Source of the DNA: Timema cristinae | Lineage: Eukaryota > Arthropoda > Insecta > Phasmatodea > Timematidae | NCBI GenBank assembly: GCA_039000515.1 | Contig: JBCFYV010001001.1 | Coordinates: 15,377,243 to 15,441,242, forward strand | Direction of reading: 5' to 3' | DNA length: 64,000 nucleotides | Part shown: positions 47,321-59,036 of the stretch, in pieces | Position numbering within the stretch: the first letter of the stretch is position 1 | Layout of the letters: each line of letters starts with the position of its first letter | The notes under the pieces: model-generated | The model's input: only the letters and a program-made list of their open reading frames with translations | What the model was told of the DNA's origin: nothing | Databases searched by the model: none | Position numbers and translations under genes: made by a program

Positions 47321-47635
47321 AAGAAAAAAAGAGCATAAAAATGCTATTATTTATAAAATAAACTTAAGAATCTTTAATACCCGTTGTAAGGATTCCTTTA
47401 TCAAGAATCCCACGTCTGGTGGGGTGGGGAACAATGAACCAAAGAGCAAATTTGGCTGACAACAAAAGTAGTAGTAAGCAACATAAAAAAAAAAGATCAC
47501 CCAGGTTATGTGAGAAGATTTCATAGCACATGTGAATACATCGAGTTTAAGATTGAAATTATTCATTAATTTGAAATAAATTAAGGGCGGGAACTTTTGA
47601 TTAAAATTATTACGAAATGAAAAATCTATTTCATT

Positions 47636-47850
47636 ACACCGTTCGGGTTGTACGTGTATCTACTAATTACACTAATTGTTTTCGGGATTAATTATGTTAT
47701 ATTTATAGGAATTTGCTTGTAAAACCATTTTGGAAAAAACACCCTCAGTGCACCCCACCTGACCTATATTCGAACCTTGATCTCCCCGTCATCGTCCGTA
47801 TAGTCTACTGCGAGAGTAGAGTGTCTGACCCCGCGATCACAGAAACGAGT
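47636..47850 (-). repeat. SINE family A
   Basis: 'caccgttcgggttgtacg', 'taattacactaatt', 'gacctatattcgaaccttgatctccccgtcatc', 'ctactgcgagagtagagtgtctga'. An internal part is shortened. Confidence 0.75.
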
Positions 47851-47854
47851 CGTA

Positions 47855-48855
47855 TGTAATTAAAATATTCAATAGCTTCTTAGGACTTTTAAAGCGTATT
47901 CAGTGATATTTATTTCCTTTTTTTTTTTTTTTTTCCTACACATCAAACGTCAAAGTGCTGTAAGAAAGTTCTAAAATTTATTAATAAGGTCAAGAAAGTA
48001 ACAAAAGACGATGTTTTGAAAGTAAACCATGCAAGTCACTGATTAAATTATTGATGAATAAAAGTTCGTGCCCTTTAACTTACTAACGCATGAATCATAT
48101 TAAGATATGCTCAAAGTATAGATATTTTAAGGATCACCTCAATGGCAAGATCCTTTTTTTTTGTTTTGTTTATAAACATCGCATTAAGTACTTTGATAAT
48201 GAAACCTCAAACGTAATAAACGATCGTATCACATTAAATTCTTAATATTTATTCCTTTTGTATTTATTTATAAGCCTGACATGTCTCAAACAAAATTATT
48301 ATTGTGATCGTGACGTAAGAAATAAGTCGCGTGCCTCTGGTAAGTCGTGATCGTTATCTTCCTCATGAACATGCGCATAGCCAACGACCAACAGGGGTGG
48401 CCACAATTTGCGGCCGCATGCGCTATGGATTTCGGTCGACGCTACACAGAAATCATCTTTCCAAATTTTGCGAAAAGTTATTGATGAATATTACCAGTGG
48501 TGTACCAGAAATTTACTTTGGGGTGATAGGATGGAAGATTCAATCAAGTTTATAGCAAGAATGAAGTTTCACGATAAAGGGGGGAGGGGATTAGAGACAC
48601 CACCCTCTAACCGATAGAGTCAAAGAAAATGTAGGAATATTAAAGCTGGTAGCTCAGGGAAACTATTTAAATATTGTAAGTTCTATGAATAGATTTATTT
48701 TTTACTTTATATTAGGAAAATGTGGTAAAAAAAACTTAAATGCAATACATTTATAAAATATCCATGAATAAAATGTATAACATGTTAAATAAGTAGTTTT
48801 ATTTCAAATTCTAGAACTATTTTGATAAACAAAATATCTTTATAAATGATTAATT
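47855..48855. other. Intergenic, nothing recognised
   Basis: Contains a T15-like run near 47920 and two short overlapping frames at 48331-48617 without a recognisable domain. No supported gene. Confidence 0.45.
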
Positions 48856-48856
48856 T

Positions 48857-49062
48857 CTGTTCGGGTTAATGGTTTTAGGGATTAGGAAGGTTAATTTAGA
48901 GGAAGTGTATCCACATTTACATGGAGGGAGAGTAGAAAACTATTTTGGTAAAACCACCCTCAGTACACCCAACAAAGATTCGAACCCCTATATCACCATC
49001 ATCTGATGTCTAGTTTAAGACGAGAGTAACACATTAGACCATGCGGCCACCGAAGCGGGTTA
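48857..49062 (-). repeat. SINE family A
   Basis: 'ctgttcgggttaatggttttagggattaggaagg', 'atccacatttacatggaggg', 'cccaacaaagattcgaaccccta', 'cattagaccatgcggccaccgaagcggg'. Confidence 0.8.
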
Positions 49063-49154
49063 GCGGCTAATTAAAGTTTTCAGATGGGATTTTACAAATC
49101 TCACAGAAATTAAATTTTTTAATAATGTTTTATCCCATTAGTAAATATTAATAA

Positions 49155-49547
49155 TAAATATTATTATTTGAGAACAAATTTAATTCGTCATATGCCGTGT
49201 TTGAGGCCATGGATATCGACCTAAAATTCCTCGTACGCCCTCTGGTGAAGGCTTATTTTATGGTTGGTCAACCCTGTCATGTGTGCGTGTGAGTATATTT
49301 GAGTGTGTTTAGTGTTATACAAGGACTGATGACAAAAGAATTATTTATGTTGTACAGCGAATGCTTGATTACGAATAGAAAACTTGGTCTTATGGGACAA
49401 ACCATATGTGATGCGTTGAATGTATCAATGGAAGAATCATTCACCTATCAACACAACACCTTCCTTTGCGATAGTCACGATATAGACTCATATGTGAATC
49501 ATACACGAGAGTTACTAAAGAGTGTAATAGCTATCAATCGTAGTTAA
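49155..49547 (+). pseudogene. Unrecognised open frame broken by one TGA
   Basis: One plus-strand frame is open from about 49155 to 49547 apart from a TGA at about 49288-49290. Upstream of it the frame reads MDIDLKFLVRPLVKAYFMV from an ATG at 49209; downstream it reads IQGLMTKELFMLYSECLIT and LNVSMEESFTYQHNTFLCDS. Composition looks coding (Cys, His and Trp-poor mixed residues, not low complexity), but I do not recognise a family. It sits about 260 bases upstream of the IR paralogue 2 ATG. It could be a decayed gene, part of an unknown exon, or chance. Confidence 0.3.
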
Positions 49548-49805
49548 AATAATTTAACACATTTGTTAATTCGTGAAAATGAAAGTGTATACTACTAATA
49601 CATTTAAGAAATAGTCACGTTCAAGAGATTATGATTTGGCAGAATACATTTTCAGCAAATGTAACAGTTTGATGAATTAAAAATAACTATTATTTAAACA
49701 AAGTATGATATGATTGTAAATAAGATTAAAGATTAGTTTAAACATAAATACATATTATTATTTCAAGAAAAAAAAAATCTAACAAATCCACTCACGTTGC
49801 TGATT

Positions 49806-50933
49806 ATGTTTATAAATCATCTAATCATACTATTATTCATACAAGCAAATTATTTCAAGATGTATAACTCATCAGTGATTATAAGAAAAGTATATTCATA
49901 TCATGATGAAATCAATAAAAATATTTGGCGTATGTCTGAAGAAATTGCCTCGAGATATTTCGGCAATTATCAGTGTGTCGCTGTGTTTGCTGATATGGTG
50001 CATAGTCGAGTAAAACTGGGTGTGCCCACAATCTGGGTGAGAACCCCCTTGGAAAAAGAGAAAGATACAGACCATTATATTCTTAAAGCACTCAATGCAT
50101 CTTGCGATGCGTTTATCATACAACTTTCGGAACCGGAAACATTTATCAGAAAACTCCTCAATTTTTATAAGAAAGTTACCCAAAGAAGGAACAGAAAAGT
50201 CCTCCTTTTACCTAAAACGACGAGCAAGGATGCTCTAAATAGTGACAACGTTTTAAAAATAAGGAATTGACCTTTTTACCTGATTTGGTGGTGGCTAAAC
50301 TCAACACATCATCAGAAAGAGAAACAAATTTTACGATACAATTATTTACTCACAAATATGTTGGAATAGAAGATAGTGAAAGCCCCGTCCTACTTGATGT
50401 TTGGTCACAGGGGAAGTTTTTATCGGGTAGAAACCTATTATTCCCTGATAAGTTGTCCAACCTGATGGGTAAACCGTTGAAATACGCGACCTTCACGTAC
50501 CCCCCTTACGCCATCACGCAAGAAGAGGCTAACCCTCCCGTGTACGACGGAACGGAGGTTAGGATAGCCTTAGAATTCTCTAAGATGTGCAACGGGACGT
50601 CCGAGTTCATCGTTGATTCCGTCAACGAGTTCGGCGAGGTTTGGGAGAACGATACGGGTAACGGGATCTTAGGGAACGTCGTGGAGGATAGGGCTTATTT
50701 CGGGTTCGGATCCCTCGACCTTTGGCTGTACGAGTACCAACATCTGGACCTGACCTACCCTTACATCCGCACCGCCGTCACTTGTTTGGTGCCGCAACCC
50801 TTGCGTCTGCCCGGTTGGATGACGGTCATCTTGCCCTTCTCCTCGGAGATGTGGTGGTGTCTGGCACTCTTCACTGTGCTTGCTATAGTGACCCACTACC
50901 TGATAGAAAAGGCCTCTATCGCATTATTAAAAG
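49806..50933 (+). CDS. IR paralogue 2, coding exon 1 (frameshifted)
   Basis: ATG at 49806 starts a short signal peptide. The N-terminal domain reads SRYFGNYQCVAVF, LNASCDAFIIQLSE and VTQRRNRKVLLLPKT. At 50255-50259 five As stand where six are needed; homology resumes one frame over with KELTFLPDLVVAKLN. S1 and TM1 (WWCLALFTVLAIVTHYLI) follow, with a phase 1 donor GTAGTTG at 50934. Confidence 0.88.
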
Positions 50934-53900
50934 GTAGTTGTATATTTTAACCAGCTGTGGTGGTCGCATGGTCTACTATAAGGGGTCACTCTTGCAATAG
51001 ACTAGACTAGCTATGACGGGGAGATATTGGTTCGATCCAGTCAGGTGTACCGAGGGTGATTTTTCCTAAAAGGTTTCCCATTCTTTCTCCACGCAAATGT
51101 AAGTACACTTAATTTAAATTCAATCTTCCTCATCCCTAATTCATTAGCGTAGATAGTACATTTATGTATAACCTGAGCAGGTGGTAATACTCGATGGTAA
51201 AACATAAAATGTATTTTGTAACAAATATATTGTAACGAAGGTGTGACCTTGGGGGTCGTGGGCCGTTCACAAAACACCGTGTGAACCACGAGTTCTTTTA
51301 AGGATATCATGGCACGCTGATAAATAAACAAGATCGAAAATGCATGCAGGATATTCAACGTTTTGATTATTAAAAATATAACAACACACACATTGATATA
51401 ATTAAATTAACTACAATTAAAACAAGTGACTGAATTAAATAATGAAGAATATTAATTAAGTCTGTAAGTTAATAAGAGAATGATAACACATAAAATGTAA
51501 TTAAAATAAACAAATTAATAACCATAAACCACATAATAACTCTTAAAATATTTAAGACAGTCACTAAAATGTTCATTATTAACACAGTTCACAATAGCAA
51601 TCAATGTCTAGATTACCTGTGTCATTCAGGTACTGCTTACACACAGGCCAGGACTCTACAAATAAATTGTTACCTTCTTGACTTATTCCTCCCTAATCAT
51701 TTAGTATTCAATATACAACCAGTTCCTGTGATACATGCAGTAAAGTCCGGCCTCGTGGTGTAGTGGTCAGTGCATCTATCTACGAACCTTAAGGTCAGGG
51801 GTTCGATTCCCGGCTGCCACATCGAGTAATTTTATCTTAAGATGAATTTATCCCAACGTTCACCAGAGTTTGGTAAATATGGCTTAATTTAGTTTTAAAT
51901 ACACTTTCACACGATCGTTATTTTGTCGCGTGAATTTTATCCGCCGAAATACATTGAGACTTAATGTGAGCGTTCACACAGGGAGAGAAAATATCGCACG
52001 GTAAAATTCTCACACCACCAGCCTAGAACAGTCGAGATTATTGGTCGCGCGACATATCGACTATGAGATACATTGAGTCAAATGTATGCTTTCAGACGAG
52101 AGGAGTAAATCGTGCGATTTTTCTATTGTTGGAACTCTTGAGATAGAACGTATCGATAGTTTGTGATACAAAATGTCTGAGAGTGAGTGTCCAATAATTC
52201 TAAGGTTGTTTTAATAAAATATTCCACCTAAAAGTATTTCAACAAATGCAAATAGATCAACAGTTTCTCATAGCCTTAATAAACTCTGTACAAGATACAT
52301 ATACACTAACACACATAATATATATATGTGTGTTGTACGTGTACATAAATACACATATGTGTGTATAACTATCATGGATATATAATTTAAGTTACATTGC
52401 CCTTAGATACACAAATTGAAATTAGGCCTTCAATGTACAGTACATGCTTAAGACACAAACATATTATTTATGGACTTTTAAATAATTACATCAATTAAGT
52501 TAGCAAGCAAAATTCCCTACCTTCCTTACCTTAACGTAGCTACCACTTTTTCTGATGGTGAAATTACATTTCTCATATTTGTATCAGCTTTCAGTAAACT
52601 TGGTGATAAAACAATGCAGCAATTCGTCAAATACTGCCACAGACATGCGAAAATATTTGAAAAAACTTAATCGTCATAACTGGCGTAGTCTAGCAAAATT
52701 TAAACTAAAATCACCTTCAAGTAATCTACAATTTTATTAATTACTAGACCCCTTCCCCGTAAAAAAAAGTATTGTAAAGAATCCTGTAAAACAAAGCTTC
52801 AAATCATTCATCATGTCAATATAAAACAAAACTTTTTTTCTACTTATTTTTTTTTAAATACAGTCCTACCATCACTGTACAGCCCCTCCCTCTTTTTATC
52901 CTCCCTCCTATTTTCATATCATTCCTCTTTCCTCACCCCTACCCCCTTCACCAACCCCACTTTCCCTTCAACAACTTTTTTTTTTCCAACGACTATATAA
53001 TATACTATCGACATTTTTATGAGGAATAAATTAAATTTTTTAAATAAAATATAGCCCATGTTACTCGCTTATAATGTAGCTTTATATTGGTGAAATGATT
53101 TTTAAAATAGGTCCAGTCGTTTTTGAGTTTATTCATTACAAACAAAAAAACAACAAAAAATCAAATCTTTCCTCTTTATAATATTAGTATATAAGTATAG
53201 ACTAGTATAGATATAGATAGGGTAAACCGAGAACCGCCTTCTATTTTTTTCTTTTGGTTACTCTGTGAAACGAAAGATATATACAGCCATCATAGGGTTT
53301 ACGTTGTCGGCCATGGTGTATCCTACACCAGTTTTAAAGTGCTATTGAAAATGAATGAATAGGCAACAAAAGGGTTATTTTCTCTCATCTGAAAAGAACG
53401 TCAGAATTGATCACGCGAGCTTTTATTCTCGCGATAAAAACTTCACGCGATAAAATATCTCAACACTTTCATAATAACTATAATTACATCATCTAATTGC
53501 GAGTACGACGTTTAGACGACCTCCATAGGTGTACTCAGGGCAACGTTCTGTTCCAACAGAGAGGCGAATTGTCTACATAACAGGCGACCGAACTGGATGC
53601 CATGTCTCTTCCGGTCAGTACAGCCATACGCCTAGAAAAAAAAAATTATTATTAGCACCGCGTCTTACTACCCGTTCGGGTGTTATACGCACTTACACTA
53701 ATGTGTAATGGTAGGGTGATTGTGAGAGGAAATGGAGGACCTACAGTTTAACGTGGAATCCGAACCACGGTGGAGACCTGGCATTCCCCACATTCACAAG
53801 ATGTCTTGTCAGAGGTGAAGGAAGGATTTAGTAATCAGATAAATTTGTGCCGGGACTGAGGATTGAACCCTGGACCCCAGCACAGAAGTCCGACACCTTA

Positions 53901-56119
53901 CCCCTAGACCGCTAGGTCACCTTAAAAATATATTTTAAAAAAATTGACTAAAAGCGTCGGCATTCGGGTGGGTTTGGCAGATTGCTGTTCAATAGTAGTA
54001 CCTTCTGACTCAATGAGGAAAGCAACCTCGCCCCTCATTTCCTTAGTGGACCTCTTCAGTGCTGCCTAGGCTAACAGCTGACGGTGAAACTGTTGAGGAT
54101 CCGACCAACCTTCGGGTTTAAAACCATCCATACATATATACATACACAATATATTGTAATAAACGTACGCATGTGTATTGGATTTAAGAACACGTCTCAC
54201 TCCACGCGTAACAGCTGATTTAGGTAAGTAACACCAATTGAAAAAGACGTTGAATCATTTCGCAGTTTTCTGTATTTTACTTTTTTTTAAACGTGTAAAT
54301 GAGACCAGTGACATAATTTTACAGAATTTTCAAAAACACAACAAAATTGAGGGAAACAATTATTGAATAATTAAAAAAAACTATTTTACCTAGTTATATA
54401 TAGATGTTATAAAACTAATACTGTACGTAGCCCCATTTCGATATGTCTTCTGGTTCGAACGTAATTGTGCATCTCTAGTTTCTCGGTTAATCGGTTGAGA
54501 GGTTAGCTCTCAAAGGGCAAGTTTGAAACTGAATGGTAAGAAACCATTTACCATTAGGCCACCAGTCCTGTTAAGCTTGTTTTCCCTTGTAGCAAGCAAC
54601 CCACGAGTAGGACTTATTGTGTAAAGAAGGTCTTCCATTTCATCTCACAATCACCCTACCATTACACATTAGCGTAAGTGTGTATAACCCGAACGGGTAG
54701 TAAGACGCGGGGCTTAAGTTTTTAAAATAAAGGCAATAGAGTTTACTGCTATAGTGGATTTATCTTTGCGACTATTTCACATTTCATGATCTTAAGAAAG
54801 TTTTTAAGAGAATGGTGAATTTCTGGATTGAATTTGAATTTTATATTTTTTTTTAAATAAAAAAAATCACTTGTATTTTCTTGTTTCGCCGTTTGGTTTC
54901 CACAGGGCCAGTAGAAGAACAAGACCTTGCAAAGGCTAGTTTTGGGGAGAGCACTTTGTTGATCGTGGGACTACTGCTCCTTCAAACTCCGGACGACGAT
55001 ATCCGACATAGCGGTGTTAGAGGTCCGAACAGGCACGTGGTCAACTGGTTGCACGTCATGTTCATGTTGGTGACAGCTAGCTATGCTGGTGGCCTTGCCT
55101 CCGTGCTGACATTGCCCAGGTACCTGTAACACAACTAATTAATCGTTCATGATGATAATGGCTAATCTATAATCAGTTGCATTCGTCCTTGTGAGACGTG
55201 ATGTGTTCGTTTTCTGCTCAAACAAAGACTGGCTTTAATGAAATCTCTATAGGCGTAATACCAACTAATATAAAATTATCATAGTCATATTAATGCTTAC
55301 AAATAGGAATTAAATATAAAAAAATGTGGTTAAATAATTTGTTATTATTACAAAAATAATAAAATCGAAAATTTCTTATATATTTTTCACGAACTGTTAG
55401 CCTAGAACAAATAACTACATGTTTTATTTGAGTACAGTAATGCACCTGCATACGATATTAAGAAATCTCCTTCTGACAAGTTGGTCCAAAATTTCCGACA
55501 TGTAACTGCCTTTGTTGTTAAAGACAGATAATATTGTGAGTCTGTTTCCGCCCAGGGGGTGTGACTGATTGTAGTCAAATTTTCATAGAAAGAACCTTTT
55601 AGAACACGCAAACATTTTTTTTTTTGTGGGCATCATTCATAATTTTTTACTATTTTACTAGTGTTTTTTGTTTTCAATATATTAATAATAATAATATCGT
55701 CCAACAGCCTAGATCAGTAGGTAACGTGCCTCTCTCTTCTGAGTTAAAAGAGTCCCAGGTCAAATTGTTGGCAAGGCCAAAATATTAATAATTGGTGAAA
55801 TGTCGGTTTCCCTTTTCAAAATGATGAATTAATGGTTGAGAGTTGGATGTTGTGTCTGTTCTAGATTTAAATTAGCTTATAGTCGTGTGGGGATATAATC
55901 AGTCGGTTCAGAAAGTGAGCGTTAAGTATCTCAAATAAATAAAATTAGTATATATATATATATATATTATTATTATTATTAGCACCGCGTCTTACTACCC
56001 GTTCGGGTTATACGCACTTACGCTAATGTGTAATGGTAGGGAGAGTGTGAGATGAAATGAAGGACCTACAGTTGAACGTGGAATCCGAACCACGGTGGTG
56101 GCCTGGCATTCCCCACATT

Positions 56120-56185
<66 letters not shown>

Positions 56186-57762
56186 CAATCACATGAGTTT
56201 ACGCAGAAATACGTGGAAGTATCTCTTGTTTAGCTCCACGTCTTACTACCCTTTCGGGTTGTACTTATACGCGCATTTGCGGGGAAGGAGAGTGGAAAAA
56301 TATTTAGGAAAAAACCTTTAGTACACACATGACTGGGATTCGAACCCCTTTCTCCTCATTGTCGGCAGTCGAGACTAACTGACCACTACGTGAGAAGTAA
56401 ATCTAGTAGTTATCTGTTAGCAAAGGTTCTTGTTATGAAAATTGGATTGTAGAAGAGCACCAGTTACAGTCATAACGTGCTACCTACAGGTACTGGCCCC
56501 CGATAGACACGATGGCGGATCTCGCGGCGAGCAACGTGCCCTGGGCCGCCACGCACGAGGCCTGGGCCTACGTCCTCAGAGGTGCCACGGATTACGTCAC
56601 CAGCCACGTGTACAAGAAGTTCCACGTGTACAAGAAGGAGGAGCTGAGGAGAAGATCCACCTCGAGGGACTTGGCGTTCGCCATCGAACGCCTTCCGGCA
56701 GGTTCGGACTTACTTCCAGCAATGTCATCTAACCTGCCTCGGTGGCCGCGTGGTCTAACGTGCCAATCACGTGTTGGACAAGACTGCTGAAGACGGGGAG
56801 ATTGGGGTTCGATCCCGGTCAGGTGCACCGAGTTATTATTTTCTTAGATAGTTTTTAACTCTTCCTCCACGCAAATGTGGTTCCAATTCCTCCAAATTAA
56901 GCCTTTTTAATCCCTAATTCATTAGTGTAATAATTAGTACATAGGCGTATAACCTGAACAGGTAGTAAGACGTGGCACTAAAAAGAAGTCGTCTACCACT
57001 GGGCTTGATTGAAACTATAATTTGTTTGATTACGTTTATTTGGTATAGGACATCACTATCTCAATAGATTCGACTGCCGATGACAGAGAAATCGGGGTTC
57101 AATTCCTGGTTGGGTGAACTGAGGATGGCTTTCCCTAAATAGTTTCCCACTCTTCCTCCACGAAAATGCAGCTACATATACTTTAAATTTAACCTTCCTC
57201 ATCCCTAACATATTAGAGTGACTAGTACATTGTGTACAGCCCGAACGGATAAGAAAAAGTGTATATCTATTTATCTATCGTTACATTTACTAATGGATCA
57301 TTCGCGTTGGTGTTCACTCAAACTAAACGTCAAGCTCATATAGTTTGATTTGATGATGATCTGAAGGTTTGGGTTCGAATCGCACTTGAGTATACTTAGG
57401 TGTCCCTCCATGAAATGATTCTTCAATCTTCCTTTAAGGAAAATGCATGTACACTTCCTCTAAAATCTACGTTTTTTATCCCTAAATGATTAATTGGATT
57501 AAAAGCGTGTATAGCCCGGACGAGCGGTAAGACGTGGAATAAATAATGTGTCATTATAAAAAAAAAACATCCGTACCATTGGGGATGTAAAAAAAAAGAA
57601 GAGGAGTTTGGATTGGTTTTCATGTGACAGAAAGGTCGGGTTTGAATCCCGACTGGGTGTACTGACTGAGGTTTTTGCTAAAAGATTTCCCATTCTTCCT
57701 CCAAGTAAATGTACATTTATTTCCTTTAAAATCTACCTTCCTTATTCCTATCCTATTTATTA

Positions 57763-57796
<34 letters not shown>

Positions 57797-58948
57797 GCAC
57801 CACATCTTACTACCCGTTTGGGTTATACGCACTTACGCTAATGTGTAATGGTAGGGTGAATGTGAGATGAAATGGAGGACCTACAGTTTAACGTGGGATC
57901 CGAACCACGGTGGAGGCCTAGCATTCCACACATTCACAAGTTGTGATTAATACACGTATTGTCAGAGGTGAAGGAAGGGTTTGGTAGTCAGATAAATCTG
58001 TGCTGGGACCGAGGATTAAACCCCGGACCCCCAGCACAGAAGTCCGACACCTTATCCCTAGACCGCCAGGTCACCAATCCAACTATTAAAATTTCCATTT
58101 TATTTTTACTAGCTATATATTTTTTTAAGTATAAAATTGTATCACAGGCTGAAGGAAAGGCGTAAACTTTCAATGTTCTGTTTACCTATTTTTTTTGGTA
58201 AGAAGGGAATTTCTGTATTAATAAAATAAATTATTTATGCATTGTTCCAAACTTATATATATATTTAAATAAGACAATAAATTGTTTCCTTTACGGTACT
58301 AAAAGGGTCCCATTTTATCAGATTATCAGGGGAGGACTTTCCCTCCTTATCGCGCTCTGATAACGACACCCGTGTCATATCACAACATACGTTCGCTTTG
58401 ATATATTATATCACAATATATTAGGCTTTAATAGTGGTTTCATTAAACGTAAAATATAAATGCTAAAATGTACCGATACAAATTAAAATTAATATCAGTT
58501 GACAGTGGGGGACCTTGGAACGCAGCTACGGTGGATGAGCCCCGCTCATACCAACCCCCCACCCCTCCCTCCACCCTCACCTACACACACGTTTTGTCAT
58601 GACTCTAAATACAACTCAACCGGGATTCGAGCCAAGATATGTATACAGATGATTGATAAACATCCGAAGCAAAGTATGACAGGGCTATTTGTTTTTATAA
58701 ATGCGTATATTTATAATCGTGTTGGTTTTTTTTACAGTAAATTAAATTTGATCCAAACAATTAAGACAATAATTATTGTTTGGTTGGATGAAATATAATG
58801 CCTTTCCTTTAGCAATAGATACAATAAAATTCGCCCTGATTTTACTAATAATTGACATTTAGAGCCCCTTTGTAAAAAATAACAAATCTATTTTTCATGT
58901 TTCACAATGATACTTTTTTTAATCACTTATTAATGAAAAAAATACAAC

Positions 58949-59036
<88 letters not shown>

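Noticed and set aside
51747..51830. Possible tRNA gene
   Set aside because: A and B boxes are excellent, but no clean closing acceptor stem is seen and the sequence continues as a SINE body.
56737..56830. Possible tRNA gene at the head of a family A SINE
   Set aside because: The same head recurs many times with the same body and tail, so it is a SINE promoter and not a tRNA gene.
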